NCBI RefSeq assembly: GCF_003391115.1
Contig: NZ_QTJP01000001.1
Span: forward strand, 3,122,501 to 3,186,500
Direction of reading: 5' to 3'
DNA from: Sphingomonas crusticola
GTDB taxonomy: Bacteria; Pseudomonadota; Alphaproteobacteria; Sphingomonadales; Sphingomonadaceae
DNA: 64,000 bases
Shown: piece by piece, positions 29,716-40,195 of the stretch
How the letters are laid out: every line of letters starts with the position of its first letter
Position numbering within the stretch: the first letter of the stretch is position 1
Notes under the pieces: model-generated
The model's database searches: none
Seen by the model: only the letters and a program-made list of their open reading frames with translations
What the model was told of the DNA's origin: nothing
Made by a program: the position numbers and the translations under genes

Positions 29716-31101
29716 TCAACCGGCGAATCGGCGCTGCAGCATCTCCCAGGCGGCGCGCAGACCGAGCGCGTCGCCACCTTTCGGGCGACCTGGCTTTGCC
29801 GTTGGGCGCCAGGCGAACGTATCGAAATGCGCCCATGGCACCGACGATTCAACGAACCGCTCCAGGAACAGCGCAGCGGTGATCGTACCGGCAAAGCCGC
29901 CGCCGGGGGCGTTGTTGATGTCTGCGACGTCAGACTTCAGCATCTCATTATAAGGCTGCCACAAAGGCAGGCGCCAAACCGGGTCGGAAACCTGCGTCGC
30001 CGCCTCCGCCAGCTCCGCCGCCAGGGCCTCATCATTAGCGAACAAGGCGGGCAGATCGGGGCCGAGCGCGACGCGTGCGGCGCCGGTGAGCGTCGCAAAG
30101 TCGAGCAACAGGGCGGGTTGCAGCTCGCACGCACGGGCGAGAGCGTCGCCGAGGATGAGGCGTCCCTCGGCGTCGGTGTTGCCGATCTCGACATGAAGTC
30201 CCTTGCGACTCTTGAGGATGTCGCCCGGGCGGAAGGCATCCGCCGAAATCGCATTTTCCACCGCGGGGACGAGCAGATGGAGATGAACCGGCAACCGCGC
30301 GTCCATGATCAGTCCAGCCAGCGCGATCGCGTGAGCGGCTCCCCCCATATCCTTCTTCATCAGCAGCATGCCGGCGGCGGGTTTGATGTCGAGCCCGCCG
30401 GAATCGAAACATACGCCCTTGCCGACCAAGGCGATGCGGGGATGGGCGGGGTTGCCCCATTCGATCTCGATCAGGCGCGGGCTACGCGCTTTGCTGGCGG
30501 CGCGGCCGACGGCATGGACCATCGGATACGCTTCGAGCAGGGCATCGCCCTGAACGACCGAGAATCTGGCGCCGTGCTTGTCCGCCACCGCTTTGGCGGC
30601 CGCTGCCAGTTCGGCGGGCCCGAGGTCGCCCGCGCCGGTGTCGACCAGATCGCGGACAAGCGCGGTGGCGTGCGCGAGGCGTAGCATCTGTTCGATCCGG
30701 GCTGGTTCCGAGGTCAGCAGGACACGCGGGCCCAGCAACTCGGGCGACTCGCGATACCGATCGAAGCGATGCTGCGCGAGCAGCCAACCAAGCGCCGCGT
30801 CACCGGGGACGCCGTCCGCCAGGCGATAGCTTCCTTCGGGCAGCTTGGCGGCGGCGGCGGCGAGTGTCCATGGGCCGCCCGCGGGGTCGACGCCGATCGC
30901 CACGCTCCATTCTTCGGCGGTTTCGCCGGGCAGGATCACGAACGTGTCGGCTTTGCCTTCGAACCGGGCGGCCTCCACCGCCGCGCGTGCTCGCGGGGGC
31001 TGGCGGTTGAGCCACTCCGCAAAGTCCGCCTTGCCCACGAGCGAAAGGGAGCGGGCAGGCTGCCCACGGTCGGCGGTGATCAGGGATGTGAAATCAGTCA
31101 T
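29716..31101 (-). CDS. Leucyl aminopeptidase family protein (M17)
   Basis: A 461-residue cytosolic aminopeptidase. The metal and active-site motifs of M17 are present: VGKGVCFDSGGLDIKP, LLMKKDMGGAAHAIAL and the signature NTDAEGRLIL. The C-terminal catalytic domain is complete; the N-terminal domain is divergent from PepA. It removes N-terminal residues in peptide turnover. It sits 66 bases downstream of the GH3 gene on the same strand. Confidence 0.93.
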   Translation of the reverse strand: MTDFTSLITADRGQPARSLSLVGKADFAEWLNRQPPRARAAVEAARFEGKADTFVILPGETAEEWSVAIGVDPAGGPWTLAAAAAKLPEGSYRLADGVPGDAALGWLLAQHRFDRYRESPELLGPRVLLTSEPARIEQMLRLAHATALVRDLVDTGAGDLGPAELAAAAKAVADKHGARFSVVQGDALLEAYPMVHAVGRAASKARSPRLIEIEWGNPAHPRIALVGKGVCFDSGGLDIKPAAGMLLMKKDMGGAAHAIALAGLIMDARLPVHLHLLVPAVENAISADAFRPGDILKSRKGLHVEIGNTDAEGRLILGDALARACELQPALLLDFATLTGAARVALGPDLPALFANDEALAAELAEAATQVSDPVWRLPLWQPYNEMLKSDVADINNAPGGGFAGTITAALFLERFVESSVPWAHFDTFAWRPTAKPGRPKGGDALGLRAAWEMLQRRFAG

Positions 31102-31167
31102 CGGGTGGCGCTGCCAGAGATGAGCCCGTCCCTCAAGCGGTAGACCACCTGCGACGCCGAGCGGAAA

Positions 31168-33378
31168 TCACGGTTCGAGCGAGGAGGCGACAATCGTGGC
31201 GCTGGCACGGGCGGCTAGCGCCGCCGACGATGTGCCAAGCCCGACCTCGTACCGGCCAGCCGGCACGCGCCAGCCATGCGCCTTCGCATCATATCGGCCG
31301 ATCAGGCGGCGGTCGGCGGCCAGAGTAACCCGCCGGCTCTCTCCCGGCGCGAGCCCGATCTTTTCCCAGCCGATAAGCCGCAGCTCCGGCGCGCCGGCCA
31401 GGGATGTCAGATAAACTTGTGGTACGTCGGCGCCGGCGACTTTCCCAGTATTGCGGACGTTGAAGGAAACGGAAAGCGTGGTTCCGCCGGTGACGGCCAG
31501 ATCCGAATAGTCAAATTGGCTGTAGCTGAGGCCGTAGCCGAACGGGAACAGCGGCTTCAGCTTCTGACGCGCATACCAGCGATAGCCCACGTCTGGGCCC
31601 TCACGATAGGGCAGGGGCAGCGGCTTGGTCCCGAGCGGAGGCCGCTCGCCATTGGCGCCGGCGCCGACGATCTCGGGGCGCGGCAATTGTTCAAGCGCCG
31701 CCGGGAAGGAAACCGGCAGACGCCCGGAAGGATTGACCCGTCCGGTCAACACATTGGCAATGGCAGGGCCACCGCGCCCGCCGGGATACCAAGCCTCCAG
31801 CACGGCGCCGACCTTGTCGAGCCAGGGCATCAACACGGGGCCCCCGGTTTCCAGTACGACGATCGTGCGGGGATTGGCAGCGGCGACCGCCGCAATCAGT
31901 GCGTCCTGGCCATTGGGCAGCGAGATATCGGGAATGTCGTAGCTCTCGGTTGCCCATTGCGTCGCGAAGACGATCGCGACGTCGGCCTTGCGTGCGGCCG
32001 CCGCGGCGCTGCCGGGGTAACGGCCATCATCGACCAGGAGCTCCGCTTCCGGCAAGAGCTCGTGGATTGCATCGAGCGGCGCGGACGGATGGTAGATCAT
32101 CAGCCGCGGCGAGCCGAGCACGCCGGTGCCCATCACCGGAATTTGCAGGCCCGGACCTTCGATGGCGATGGTGGAGGACGACCCTCCGCCCGATGGCACG
32201 CCGAATTGCGCTTCGCCGCCGATGATCGCAATGCGTTTGACGGCCTTGAGCGGCAACAGCCCGCCATCATTCTTAAGCAGGACGATGCCACCTTCGGCTA
32301 CGGCCTGCGAGGCTTTGGCGTTGGCCGCATAATCAATCGCGGCGAGCTTGGCCGGTCGGTCCATCACGCCGACGGCAAATAGGGTCCGCAAAATGCGGTG
32401 GACCATGTCGTCGAGCCGCGCTCGATAGGCGGGATCCCTGCGCACGGCCTCGGTCAGCGGGGCGCCGAAATAGACCTCGCGATCGAGCTGCTCGCCCGAT
32501 TCCTGATCGAGCCCGTGCAGCGCGCTGTCGGTGCTGTGGACCGCGCCCCAGTCCGACATGACCCAACCAGGATAGCGCCAATCGCGCTTGAGCACCTGAT
32601 TGAGCAGCCAATCGCTGTCACAGGCCTGGCGGCCGTTGACGAGGTTATAAGCGCACATCACGGACCCGGGCTTGCCGGTCTCGATCGCGATCTGGAAAGC
32701 GAGCAGGTCGCTTTCGCGCGCGGCCGCATCGCCGATGGTGGCATCGACAAAGAAGCGCCCCGTCTCCTGATTGTTGAACGCGAAATGCTTGATCGTCGAG
32801 ACGACATTCTGGCTCTGGATGCCGCGGATCGCATCGCCGGTGAGGATACCCGCCAGCAGCGGATCCTCGCCGGCATATTCGAAGGTCCGGCCGTTGCGCG
32901 GCTCGCGCATCAGGTTGATGCCGCCGGCGAGCAGGACGTTGAAGCCCTTGCTCCACGATTCGTTGCCGAGCGCGACACCGGACTGATACGCCAGGGCGCG
33001 GCTCCACGTCGCCGCGGTCGCCATGATCGAGGGGAATGCGGTGGCGCCGTCGCCTGGGCGGATGTTGCCGGGATTGGTGACGCCGACACTGGCGTCCGCC
33101 TCCTGCAGATCGGGGATGCCCAGACGCGGGATGCCGGGGATGAAACCGGCCGAGCCGAGCGCGCGCTCCGGCTTGGGGATGCCCATCCGCGAACGGCCCA
33201 TCGGGCCGTGGACGATGGTGAGCTTTTCCTCGGTCGTCATCTGCGCCTCGAGCAGCGAGGCACGCTGATCCGGGTCCAGCGCTTTATTCATCCACGGCGG
33301 CGGCGGGGCCGATACAGCCATTGTCGATGCGAGCAATGCAGTGACGATCGCGATCTTCGCCCGGTGTGCCGTCGCCAT
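31168..33378 (-). CDS. Secreted glycoside hydrolase family 3 (beta-glucosidase type)
   Basis: A 736-residue exported GH3 enzyme. A signal peptide (about residues 1-25) is followed by the (beta/alpha)8 domain, with KHFAFNNQETGR and the nucleophile aspartate in GWVMSDWGAVHS. The GH3 C-terminal domain contains the glycine-rich PSGGGSSS segment and a fibronectin-like end (VSFNVRNTGKVAGADVPQVYL). GGGAG stands 5 bases before ATG 33378; a longer frame upstream is non-coding in character. It releases terminal beta-linked sugars in the periplasm or outside the cell; the exact linkage is unknown. Confidence 0.93.
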   Translation of the reverse strand: MATAHRAKIAIVTALLASTMAVSAPPPPWMNKALDPDQRASLLEAQMTTEEKLTIVHGPMGRSRMGIPKPERALGSAGFIPGIPRLGIPDLQEADASVGVTNPGNIRPGDGATAFPSIMATAATWSRALAYQSGVALGNESWSKGFNVLLAGGINLMREPRNGRTFEYAGEDPLLAGILTGDAIRGIQSQNVVSTIKHFAFNNQETGRFFVDATIGDAAARESDLLAFQIAIETGKPGSVMCAYNLVNGRQACDSDWLLNQVLKRDWRYPGWVMSDWGAVHSTDSALHGLDQESGEQLDREVYFGAPLTEAVRRDPAYRARLDDMVHRILRTLFAVGVMDRPAKLAAIDYAANAKASQAVAEGGIVLLKNDGGLLPLKAVKRIAIIGGEAQFGVPSGGGSSSTIAIEGPGLQIPVMGTGVLGSPRLMIYHPSAPLDAIHELLPEAELLVDDGRYPGSAAAAARKADVAIVFATQWATESYDIPDISLPNGQDALIAAVAAANPRTIVVLETGGPVLMPWLDKVGAVLEAWYPGGRGGPAIANVLTGRVNPSGRLPVSFPAALEQLPRPEIVGAGANGERPPLGTKPLPLPYREGPDVGYRWYARQKLKPLFPFGYGLSYSQFDYSDLAVTGGTTLSVSFNVRNTGKVAGADVPQVYLTSLAGAPELRLIGWEKIGLAPGESRRVTLAADRRLIGRYDAKAHGWRVPAGRYEVGLGTSSAALAARASATIVASSLEP

Positions 33379-33507
33379 CCCCATCTCCCGTTTTGGAGAA
33401 CCTCGCACGTGTCGGCAGCGCCCGCAATACGACCTTGGCATCATGGCAATGCGCGGTTCAGGCCCGCGGCCGTAGCCGGGCGTCTTCCGCCGGTTGAAGA
33501 TCCGATT

Positions 33508-34575
33508 TTGGCAAGCAATCTGAAACACGATCCCATCGAACTTCCGGGGCGCTGGCTCGCCGCGGCCGTCGGCATGAGCCTGCTGATCGTGCTTGTGCTG
33601 ATGGCGCGCGCGCAGGTGGAGATCGATCCGCGCAACATTGCCGACCGCCTGTTCGCACTGCTCACGGTCATTGCGATCGCCGTGCGGTTCATTCTCCGGC
33701 CCGCGCAATCCCGTGCGCAGCGGATCGCGCGCGACGCGATCGATCATGTCGGGCTGTTCGCGCTGATCGTGCTGGTCGGCGCATTGGCAAGCTATCCGGT
33801 CGCCGCAGATACGCGTGGGTTCGATGATTTCGCGCTCGAACGGGCCGACCGGTTGCTGCGCTTCGATTGGCTATCCTGGTACGAATTCGTGGCGGCGCAC
33901 CCGCTGCTGCAGCTGGCGGAAAGCATCGCCTATCAGAGCATCTTCGCGACGCCCTTCATCCTGCTGGCCTATTTCGCCTACAGCGGGCGGAGAGCGGAAG
34001 CGCGGCTATTCATCGCCTCCTTCTGGCTCGCTGCCTTGTTCACGCTCGTGCTGTTCACGCTGGCGCCGGCGGAGGGGCCGCTGGCCTATCTGTGGCACGG
34101 CCGCATTCCCTATATGCCGGAGAGCGCGCTCTATCAGGCGCAGATCATTCCGATGTTGCGGCTGCATGCCGTACACAGCGTCGCGGTGACTTCGCTGCAC
34201 GGCCTAGTGTGTGCGCCCAGTTTCCACACGGTGAGCGCCATCCTCTACATTATCGCGGCCTGGCCGATCCGGCGGCTGCGCTGGCCCCTGCTGGCGCTCA
34301 ATCTGGCGATGCTGCTGGCGACGCCGGTCGAAGGCACGCATTACCTGACCGACATGATCGCGGGGACATTGGTGGCGGTGGTTGCGAGCCTCGCGGTCCG
34401 TCGGGGATTGCTGAGCCTTCTCGAAGAGCGCGCGGCCGTTGGCCAAGACCCCGGCTATGCCTTCCTGCGGCGAACGCGGAGCGGTGAGCTCATCCACCTG
34501 CTGGCACGCGAAAACAGCAACGGGCCGCGCGCGGTGGCGATCTTCCGCGAAATCGAGCGGCGCCATCTCGACTGA
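33508..34575 (+). CDS. PAP2-family membrane phosphatase / phosphotransferase
   Basis: A 355-residue membrane protein with about six helices. The PAP2 active-site motifs are CAPSFHTVSAILY (the S-x-H motif, about residues 236-248) and GTHYLTDMIAG (the H-x-x-x-D motif, about 278-288), as in the inositol-phosphoceramide-synthase-like group (PF14378). It probably acts on lipid phosphates at the inner membrane. No in-frame ATG is near; TTG 33508 gives a plausible N-terminus. It is divergent from GH3 and convergent with rimO, with stop codons adjacent. Confidence 0.82.
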   Translation: MASNLKHDPIELPGRWLAAAVGMSLLIVLVLMARAQVEIDPRNIADRLFALLTVIAIAVRFILRPAQSRAQRIARDAIDHVGLFALIVLVGALASYPVAADTRGFDDFALERADRLLRFDWLSWYEFVAAHPLLQLAESIAYQSIFATPFILLAYFAYSGRRAEARLFIASFWLAALFTLVLFTLAPAEGPLAYLWHGRIPYMPESALYQAQIIPMLRLHAVHSVAVTSLHGLVCAPSFHTVSAILYIIAAWPIRRLRWPLLALNLAMLLATPVEGTHYLTDMIAGTLVAVVASLAVRRGLLSLLEERAAVGQDPGYAFLRRTRSGELIHLLARENSNGPRAVAIFREIERRHLD

Positions 34576-35922
34576 TCAGGCGGCGACGGCTCCGAACAGG
34601 TCATGTTCGTCGGCATCCTCGATGTGAACGCGGACGATGTCGCCGGGGGTCAGCCCGTGCGTGTCGCGGAGATGCACTTCGCCGTCGATTTCCGGCGCAT
34701 CCGCCTGCGAACGGCCTGAAGCGCCGCCTTCCTCGTCGACCGCGTCGATGATGACCTCAAGCGTCCGGCCGATCTTGGCCTGGAGCTTGGCGGTGGAGAT
34801 GGCGGCGGTGCGCTCCATCAGTCGTGCGTAGCGCTCTTCCTTGACCTCCTCGGCGACCTGTCCGGGCAGGTCGTTCGCGGCGGCGCCCGCGACCGGCTCG
34901 AACCGGAACGCGCCGACGCGGTCGAGCTGCGCTTCGTCGAGCCATTGCAGCAGATATTCGAAGTCGGCCTCCGTCTCGCCCGGGAAGCCGACGACGAAAG
35001 TGGAACGGATCGTGATGTCCGGCGCGATGCTGCGCCAGTTGCGCAGCCGTTCGAGCACCTTGGCGTCGTTGGCGGGGCGCTTCATCGCGCGCAGTACGGA
35101 CGGCGCGGCATGCTGGAAGGGGATGTCGAGATAGGGGAGCACTAAGCCCTCAGCCATCAGCGGGATGACGCGGTCCACGTGCGGATAGGGATAGACATAG
35201 TGCAGCCGCACCCATGCACCCAGCTGGCCAAGGTGGCGGGCGAGATCGGTCATGTCGGCGCGGACTTCGCCGCCGCCTTTCAGCGGATAGGAAGCGTGGC
35301 GCAGATCGAGGCCATAGGCGGACGTATCCTGGCTGATCACCAGCAATTCGCGCGTTCCGGCGGCGACCAGTTTTTCGGCCTCGCGCAGTATCGCATCCGG
35401 GCGGCGGCTGACGAGATCGCCGCGCAGTGCCGGAATGATGCAGAAGGAGCAGCGGTGATTGCAGCCCTCCGAAATCTTGAGATAGCTGTAATGTTTGGGC
35501 GTAAGCTTGAGGTCGCCGCCGAACGAAGCTTGCGGGACGAGATCGAGGTAAGCGGATGGCGGCACGGGCGCCGCCTCGTGGACCGCGCCGACGACCTGCT
35601 CATATTGATGCGCGCCGGTGACGGCGAGGACCTGGGGGAAGCGCGCACGGATGATTTCGGCGTCCTTGCCCATGCAGCCGGTGACGATGACGCGGCCATT
35701 CTCCGCGATCGCCTCGCCGATCGCATCGAGGCTTTCCTCCTTGGCGGAATCAAGGAAGCCGCACGTGTTGACGAGCACGATGTCCGCCCCCGCATAATCG
35801 GGCGACATGCGATAGCCGTCGGCGCGCAGCTTGGTCAGGATGCGCTCGCTGTCGACCAAGTTCTTGGGACAGCCGAGCGACACCATGCCGACCTTGGGCG
35901 GGGAGGGAAGGGTGGTTGCCAT
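34576..35922 (-). CDS. rimO: Ribosomal protein S12 methylthiotransferase
   Basis: A 448-residue radical-SAM enzyme that methylthiolates an aspartate of ribosomal protein uS12. The UPF0004 cysteines are Cys18, Cys54 and Cys83; the radical-SAM cluster is C-x3-C-x2-C at Cys154, Cys158 and Cys161 ([14 protein letters not shown]); a TRAM domain ends the protein. Starting [20 protein letters not shown] gives the normal family length. It is divergent from the DUF3089 gene, with 53 bases between starts. Confidence 0.97.
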   Translation of the reverse strand: MATTLPSPPKVGMVSLGCPKNLVDSERILTKLRADGYRMSPDYAGADIVLVNTCGFLDSAKEESLDAIGEAIAENGRVIVTGCMGKDAEIIRARFPQVLAVTGAHQYEQVVGAVHEAAPVPPSAYLDLVPQASFGGDLKLTPKHYSYLKISEGCNHRCSFCIIPALRGDLVSRRPDAILREAEKLVAAGTRELLVISQDTSAYGLDLRHASYPLKGGGEVRADMTDLARHLGQLGAWVRLHYVYPYPHVDRVIPLMAEGLVLPYLDIPFQHAAPSVLRAMKRPANDAKVLERLRNWRSIAPDITIRSTFVVGFPGETEADFEYLLQWLDEAQLDRVGAFRFEPVAGAAANDLPGQVAEEVKEERYARLMERTAAISTAKLQAKIGRTLEVIIDAVDEEGGASGRSQADAPEIDGEVHLRDTHGLTPGDIVRVHIEDADEHDLFGAVAA

Positions 35923-35975
35923 GGGGAAGCGGGCCACATAGCGTGACATGGAGGAAATTACGAGGGGTGTGCTGC

Positions 35976-37100
35976 ATGCGATTGTCGGTTTCGGTGCTGG
36001 CGGGTCTGATCGCCTCCGCTCCCCTCGCGGCCCAGATGCCGGTGGTGCCGGTACCCGCGAGCCTGCCCGCGCATGGCGATACGCCCACGGTCGACTATGC
36101 CCAGCCCGGCAACTGGATCTGCCGGCCCGGCGTCGACGACGGCACCTGCTCGGCCAATCTCGATGCGATGAGGATCGATGCGGCGGGGGCACGGACGCTG
36201 GCGCCCTATGTTGCCGCCAAGGATCCGCCGATCGACTGCTTCTATGTCTATCCGACCGCCTCGACCGACAAGACGCTGTACAGCGATCTCGTGCCGGATG
36301 CGGAGGAGAAGCGCTCGGTCCATGGACAGGCCGCGCGGCTGGGCGCCCAGTGCCGGGTGTTCGTACCGGCCTATCATCAGCTGACCATCACCGCCTTGCG
36401 CTATTCGATGGCGCAGTCGGCGGTGGGCAAGGCTGCCCCCAATTTCGATTTCGGCATTCCCTATCGCGACGTGCTGGCGGCATGGCGCAGCTATATGGCG
36501 CGCGACAATCATGGCCGCGGGGTCGTGCTGGTTGGGCACAGCCAGGGCGCGATCCTGCTCAAGCAGCTCATCGCTGAGGAGATTGACGGCAAGCCCGCGC
36601 AGAAATTGTTGGTGGCGGCCTATCTCGCCGGCAACGTCGGGCTCGACCAGGCGAGCTTCAAGGCGATCCTCCCGTGTACGGCGGCGAACCAAGCGGGCTG
36701 CGTGGTCGCCTGGTCGACTTATTTCGAGGGTTATGACGGGCCGCGTGTTTTCGGCGCAACCGCGGGTGGGGCTGCGTTATGCGTGAGCCCGGCGGCGATC
36801 GGGGGCGGGCGCGGCACGCTCGATGGCTTCCTGGGCAAGCCCAGCTTTGCCCCAGCGGGCGATCCGCCGTTGATCGAGATGGCGGGCCAGCTGAGCGGCG
36901 AATGCGTGACTGATGCGCAGGGCGCGGTGCTGCGGGTGCGGGTCGAGCCGGGCCCGAATGCGGAATTGCTGCGGCTTGGTTTGCAGCGTTACAGCCCGGC
37001 GCCACCGTGGGGGCTGCATCCGCTCGATATCAGCCTGGTTCAGGGCAATATGATCGAATTGATCGGGCAGCAGAGCCGGTCCTGGCTCACGAAGCGGTAG
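35976..37100 (+). CDS. Secreted DUF3089 alpha/beta-hydrolase
   Basis: A 374-residue protein with a signal peptide (about residues 1-19, ending PLAAQ). DUF3089 features are visible: [25 protein letters not shown] and the nucleophile elbow [15 protein letters not shown] (Ser near residue 189). CGAGGGG lies 8 bases before ATG 35976. The family is lysophospholipase-like by fold, but its physiological substrate is not known. Six or more cysteines in the mature part suggest disulphides. Confidence 0.88.
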   Translation: MRLSVSVLAGLIASAPLAAQMPVVPVPASLPAHGDTPTVDYAQPGNWICRPGVDDGTCSANLDAMRIDAAGARTLAPYVAAKDPPIDCFYVYPTASTDKTLYSDLVPDAEEKRSVHGQAARLGAQCRVFVPAYHQLTITALRYSMAQSAVGKAAPNFDFGIPYRDVLAAWRSYMARDNHGRGVVLVGHSQGAILLKQLIAEEIDGKPAQKLLVAAYLAGNVGLDQASFKAILPCTAANQAGCVVAWSTYFEGYDGPRVFGATAGGAALCVSPAAIGGGRGTLDGFLGKPSFAPAGDPPLIEMAGQLSGECVTDAQGAVLRVRVEPGPNAELLRLGLQRYSPAPPWGLHPLDISLVQGNMIELIGQQSRSWLTKR

Positions 37101-37155
37101 ATGCCTTTCCCTGCTTAATCGCGGCGGCGTGTTGCGCGCCTCGCAATGACGAGGT
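37100..37155. repeat. Intergenic repeat fragment (GCAATGACG type)
   Basis: CTTAATCGCGGC...TGCGCGCCTCGCAATGACGAGG shares its right end with longer copies at 42299-42410 and 45850-45966 and with the shorter copy at 47498-47555. It lies between convergent genes. Confidence 0.5.
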
Positions 37156-38259
37156 CTAGTTGTCGGGAGTGTCGCTGTCGTCGCCGCTGCCGCCGCGCCG
37201 GGGGAGCAGGCGCATTGGATTGACCGGTTTGCGGCCTTGCAGGACCTCGAAGAAAAGCTGCGGGCGGTCGGCGCTGGTGCCGCTCATGCCGACCTTGGCG
37301 ATGGTCTGGCCGATCTTCACGGACTGGCCGCGCTTGACCAGCAATTTATCGGCATTGCCGTAGATCGTGACCCAGCCGCTGCCGTGCCGGACGAGCACGA
37401 CGTTGCCGAAAGCCGGATGCTGGCCGACCCACAGCACCACGCCGTCGGCGGCGGCGGCAATCGCAGTGCCGAGGGGGGCGGCGACATTGATGCCGTCGTT
37501 GCGGCCGCCATTGGCCATCGGCCCGTACGGGCGAATCATCCTGCCCTCGAGCGGCCAGGCGAAGCGGCCGCCAAATTGCACCACCGGCTCCGCCACCGCT
37601 GTGGTCGGCGGGAGGGTACGCACGGGCGAGGGGGTCGGCGCGGCGGGCTGGGCGGTGGGCGCGAGCGCGGGCTCGCTGCCGGTCGCGATATCGGTGAGGT
37701 CGATGGTGAAGGCGGCGGCACGCTGCTCGAGCGTCATCTTCGCCACTTCCTTCGTCGCGGGGATCATCAGCCGCTCGCCCGCGCGCAGCGTGAAGGGTTC
37801 GTTGAGATGATTGATTTCTACGATGCGTGACCATTCCACGCCGTAAGCGCGGGCGATGGCGATACCGCTCTGGCCCTTGCGGACCGTGTGATAACGCCCG
37901 GCCGGGATTTTGAGCTTTTGGCCGGGCCGCAATGTGTAGGGCGGGTCGAGATCGTTTTCGTGCGCGATCACCGCGTTGCCCGCGCCAGTCTTGCGCACGA
38001 CCGCGGACAGGGTGTCGCCGGGCTGCACGACATAGGTGGATTTGGCGACATCGGCCGCGTCTGGCGCAACCTTGGCAACATCCCACACCGGTTTTTGTCC
38101 GCCCGCAGGCTTGGGATCGACGAACAGAAGGTTGGGCGTGGGGGCGAAGGTGCCCTTGATCACTCCCGGCCTTGCCGCAGAGGGTTTGGCGGGAGGCGCC
38201 TTGTCGGACGCCGCGGCCGATGCAAGGCTCAACGCAAGCAAGGCCGCCGCGATCGTCAT
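37156..38259 (-). CDS. NlpD/DipM-like LysM protein with degenerate LytM domain
   Basis: 367 residues. A signal-like N-terminus is followed by LysM 1 (about 76-119), LysM 2 (about 123-168), a Pro/Ala linker, and a C-terminal M23-like domain (about 232-350). The zinc ligands of active M23 peptidases are replaced: the H-x-x-x-D position reads [10 protein letters not shown] (His to Asn, Asp to Asn), and the H-x-H position reads PQLFFEV. It is therefore predicted to be a catalytically dead LytM activator of an amidase, as E. coli NlpD and EnvC are. The start overlaps the serS stop by ATGA. Confidence 0.88.
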   Translation of the reverse strand: MTIAAALLALSLASAAASDKAPPAKPSAARPGVIKGTFAPTPNLLFVDPKPAGGQKPVWDVAKVAPDAADVAKSTYVVQPGDTLSAVVRKTGAGNAVIAHENDLDPPYTLRPGQKLKIPAGRYHTVRKGQSGIAIARAYGVEWSRIVEINHLNEPFTLRAGERLMIPATKEVAKMTLEQRAAAFTIDLTDIATGSEPALAPTAQPAAPTPSPVRTLPPTTAVAEPVVQFGGRFAWPLEGRMIRPYGPMANGGRNDGINVAAPLGTAIAAAADGVVLWVGQHPAFGNVVLVRHGSGWVTIYGNADKLLVKRGQSVKIGQTIAKVGMSGTSADRPQLFFEVLQGRKPVNPMRLLPRRGGSGDDSDTPDN

Positions 38260-39545
38260 GCCGGCAGCAAGCGCTCCAACCCGCCCATATAGGGCTTGAG
38301 CACGTCGGGCACCGCGACCGACCCGTCGGCTTGCTGGTAATTCTCAATCACCGCCACAAGCGTGCGGCCAACCGCGAGACCGGAGCCATTGAGCGTATGG
38401 ACGAACGCGGTGGCGCCCTTGCCGCTCGCGGCCTCGGCCGGGCGATAACGCGCGTCCATGCGGCGCGCCTGGAAGTCGCCGCAATTCGAGCAGCTGGAAA
38501 TCTCGCGATAGGTCTGCTGCCCCGGCAGCCACACCTCCAGATCGAACGTCTTGCGCGCGGTGAAGCCCATGTCGCCCGCGCAGAGCAGCATGCGGCGATA
38601 GGGGAGTTCCAGCGCCTCCAATATGCCCTCGGCGGCGCGGGTCATGCGTTCATGCTCATCGTCCGAGCATTCGGGCGCGGCGATGGCGACAAGCTCGACC
38701 TTTTCGAACTGATGCTGGCGGATGAGGCCGCGCGTGTCGCGCCCGGCCGCTCCTGCTTCCGAGCGGAAGCAGGCCGTCAGCGCGGTGAAGCGCAACGGCA
38801 GATCCGCTTCGGCAAGGATCTGGCCGGCCGCCAGGTTGGTAAGGCTGACTTCTGCGGTGGGGATCAGCCAACGGCCATCGGTCGTCCTGAACGAATCGTC
38901 GGCGAATTTGGGAAGCTGGCCGGTGCCGAACATCGCTTCGTCGCGCACCAGCAGAGGCGGCGCAACCTCCTGATAGCCGTTGGCCATGGTCTGCACGTCG
39001 AGCATGAACTGCCCAAGCGCACGGTGAAGGCGCGCCGCTTGCCCGCGCAGGACGGTGAAGCGGGCGCCGGAAAGGCGCGCGCCCGCCTCGAAATCCAGGC
39101 CCAGGGCCGGGCCGATATCGGCGTGATCGCGCGCTGTGAAATCCAGCGCGCGGGGTTCACCCCATCTCTTTTGCTCGACATTGCCGGCCTCGTCGGCGCC
39201 TTCGGGTACGTCGGCGGCAGGAATATTGGGGATAGCGGCAAGCGCCTCGTCCAGCCCGCGGGCGGCCTGTGCCGCCTCGCCTTCAAGCGCCGCCATGCGG
39301 TCCTTGATGCCTGCCACCTCGGCCATCAGCGCTTCCGCCGCCGCCTCGTCGCGCGCAGCCTTGGCTTTGCCGATCCCCTTGGAAACCTCGTTGCGGCGCG
39401 TCTGCAATTCCTGCGCCTCGGTCACGCGGGCGCGGCGCTCCAGATCGAGCTGCAGCAGCCCGGCCGACTGCGGACCGAGGCCTCGCTTTTGCAGCCCGGC
39501 GTCGAAGGTGGCGGCGTCTTCGCGGATGGCGCGGATGTCGTGCAT
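38256..39545 (-). CDS. serS: Seryl-tRNA synthetase
   Basis: A 429-residue class II synthetase charging tRNA-Ser. The N-terminal coiled-coil arm (about residues 30-105) is present, with motif 2 in [20 protein letters not shown] and motif 3 in [18 protein letters not shown]. Full length. It is coupled to the NlpD-like gene by a 4-base overlap. A tRNA-Ser gene lies at 48799-48886. Confidence 0.98.
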   Translation of the reverse strand: MHDIRAIREDAATFDAGLQKRGLGPQSAGLLQLDLERRARVTEAQELQTRRNEVSKGIGKAKAARDEAAAEALMAEVAGIKDRMAALEGEAAQAARGLDEALAAIPNIPAADVPEGADEAGNVEQKRWGEPRALDFTARDHADIGPALGLDFEAGARLSGARFTVLRGQAARLHRALGQFMLDVQTMANGYQEVAPPLLVRDEAMFGTGQLPKFADDSFRTTDGRWLIPTAEVSLTNLAAGQILAEADLPLRFTALTACFRSEAGAAGRDTRGLIRQHQFEKVELVAIAAPECSDDEHERMTRAAEGILEALELPYRRMLLCAGDMGFTARKTFDLEVWLPGQQTYREISSCSNCGDFQARRMDARYRPAEAASGKGATAFVHTLNGSGLAVGRTLVAVIENYQQADGSVAVPDVLKPYMGGLERLLPA

Positions 39546-39640
39546 GGCGGGCTAATGACCGTGCGGCGCGGCGCGTGCAAGCCTGCAACCGCCCCGCGCA
39601 AATGCGCGTTAGGGGTCCGAAACGACATGGAGACGAAGCA

Positions 39641-40096
39641 ATGCGCATTCCCCACGACAGCTATGTTCTGGTCGCCGACGGTGCCAAGATGCTGTTCTTC
39701 CGGAATGAAGGCGATGCGGACAATATCAGCCTGACCGTTGTTGCGGCCGAGCAGCAGGCCGATCAGGCGGATCGCGATATCAAGACCGATATGGCGGGGC
39801 AGAAGCCCGCAGGTTCCGGTGCCGGCGGATCGACCGCGGGCGAGGCCGATTTCCACCAGCAAGCGGAGGATCGCTTTGCCGCCGAGGCGGCCGAGCGCAT
39901 CAATCGCGCGGCGCTGGCCAATCAGTTCGAGAAGCTGATCATCGTCGCACCGCCCAAGACACTGGGCGAGCTACGCAAACATTACCACAAACAGGTAGAG
40001 GGCAAGATCGCGGCGGAAATCGCGAAGGATCTCACCGGTCATCCGGTGGACAAGATCGAGTCGATCCTCCAGAAACATGAAGAAAAGAACGCCTGA
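39641..40096 (+). CDS. Host-attachment-protein family (eRF1/pelota-like fold)
   Basis: A 151-residue protein of the family named after the Agrobacterium host-attachment protein (PF10116/PF18854-like). RIPHDSYVLVADGAKMLFFR opens the domain and FEKLIIVAPPKTLGELRKHY and PVDKIESILQKHE close it. There is no signal peptide, so it is cytosolic. The family resembles eRF1/pelota domain 2-3 elements and its function is unknown despite the name. It starts at ATG 39641; upstream codons of the longer frame are not family-like. Confidence 0.85.
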   Translation: MRIPHDSYVLVADGAKMLFFRNEGDADNISLTVVAAEQQADQADRDIKTDMAGQKPAGSGAGGSTAGEADFHQQAEDRFAAEAAERINRAALANQFEKLIIVAPPKTLGELRKHYHKQVEGKIAAEIAKDLTGHPVDKIESILQKHEEKNA

Positions 40097-40195
40097 ACCC
40101 GGCAGCGCCACGCTTTATCCCGCGCAATGCTGCCTGACCGTCTACACTTCTTATGTTGGTGCAGTGTGATCGAGATTTCGTTCAAGGAGAGTGCA

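Noticed and set aside
32398-33507. N-terminal 370 codons of the long plus-strand frame that ends in the PAP2 gene
   Set aside because: They are antisense to GH3 and show no domain; the PAP2-family sequence begins at about 33508.
38172-39734. A 520-codon plus-strand frame opposite serS
   Set aside because: Antisense to serS and the NlpD-like gene; no ribosome site or domain.
39641-40096. Evidence of a prophage from the name host-attachment protein
   Set aside because: The family is chromosomal and cytosolic; no phage genes are nearby.
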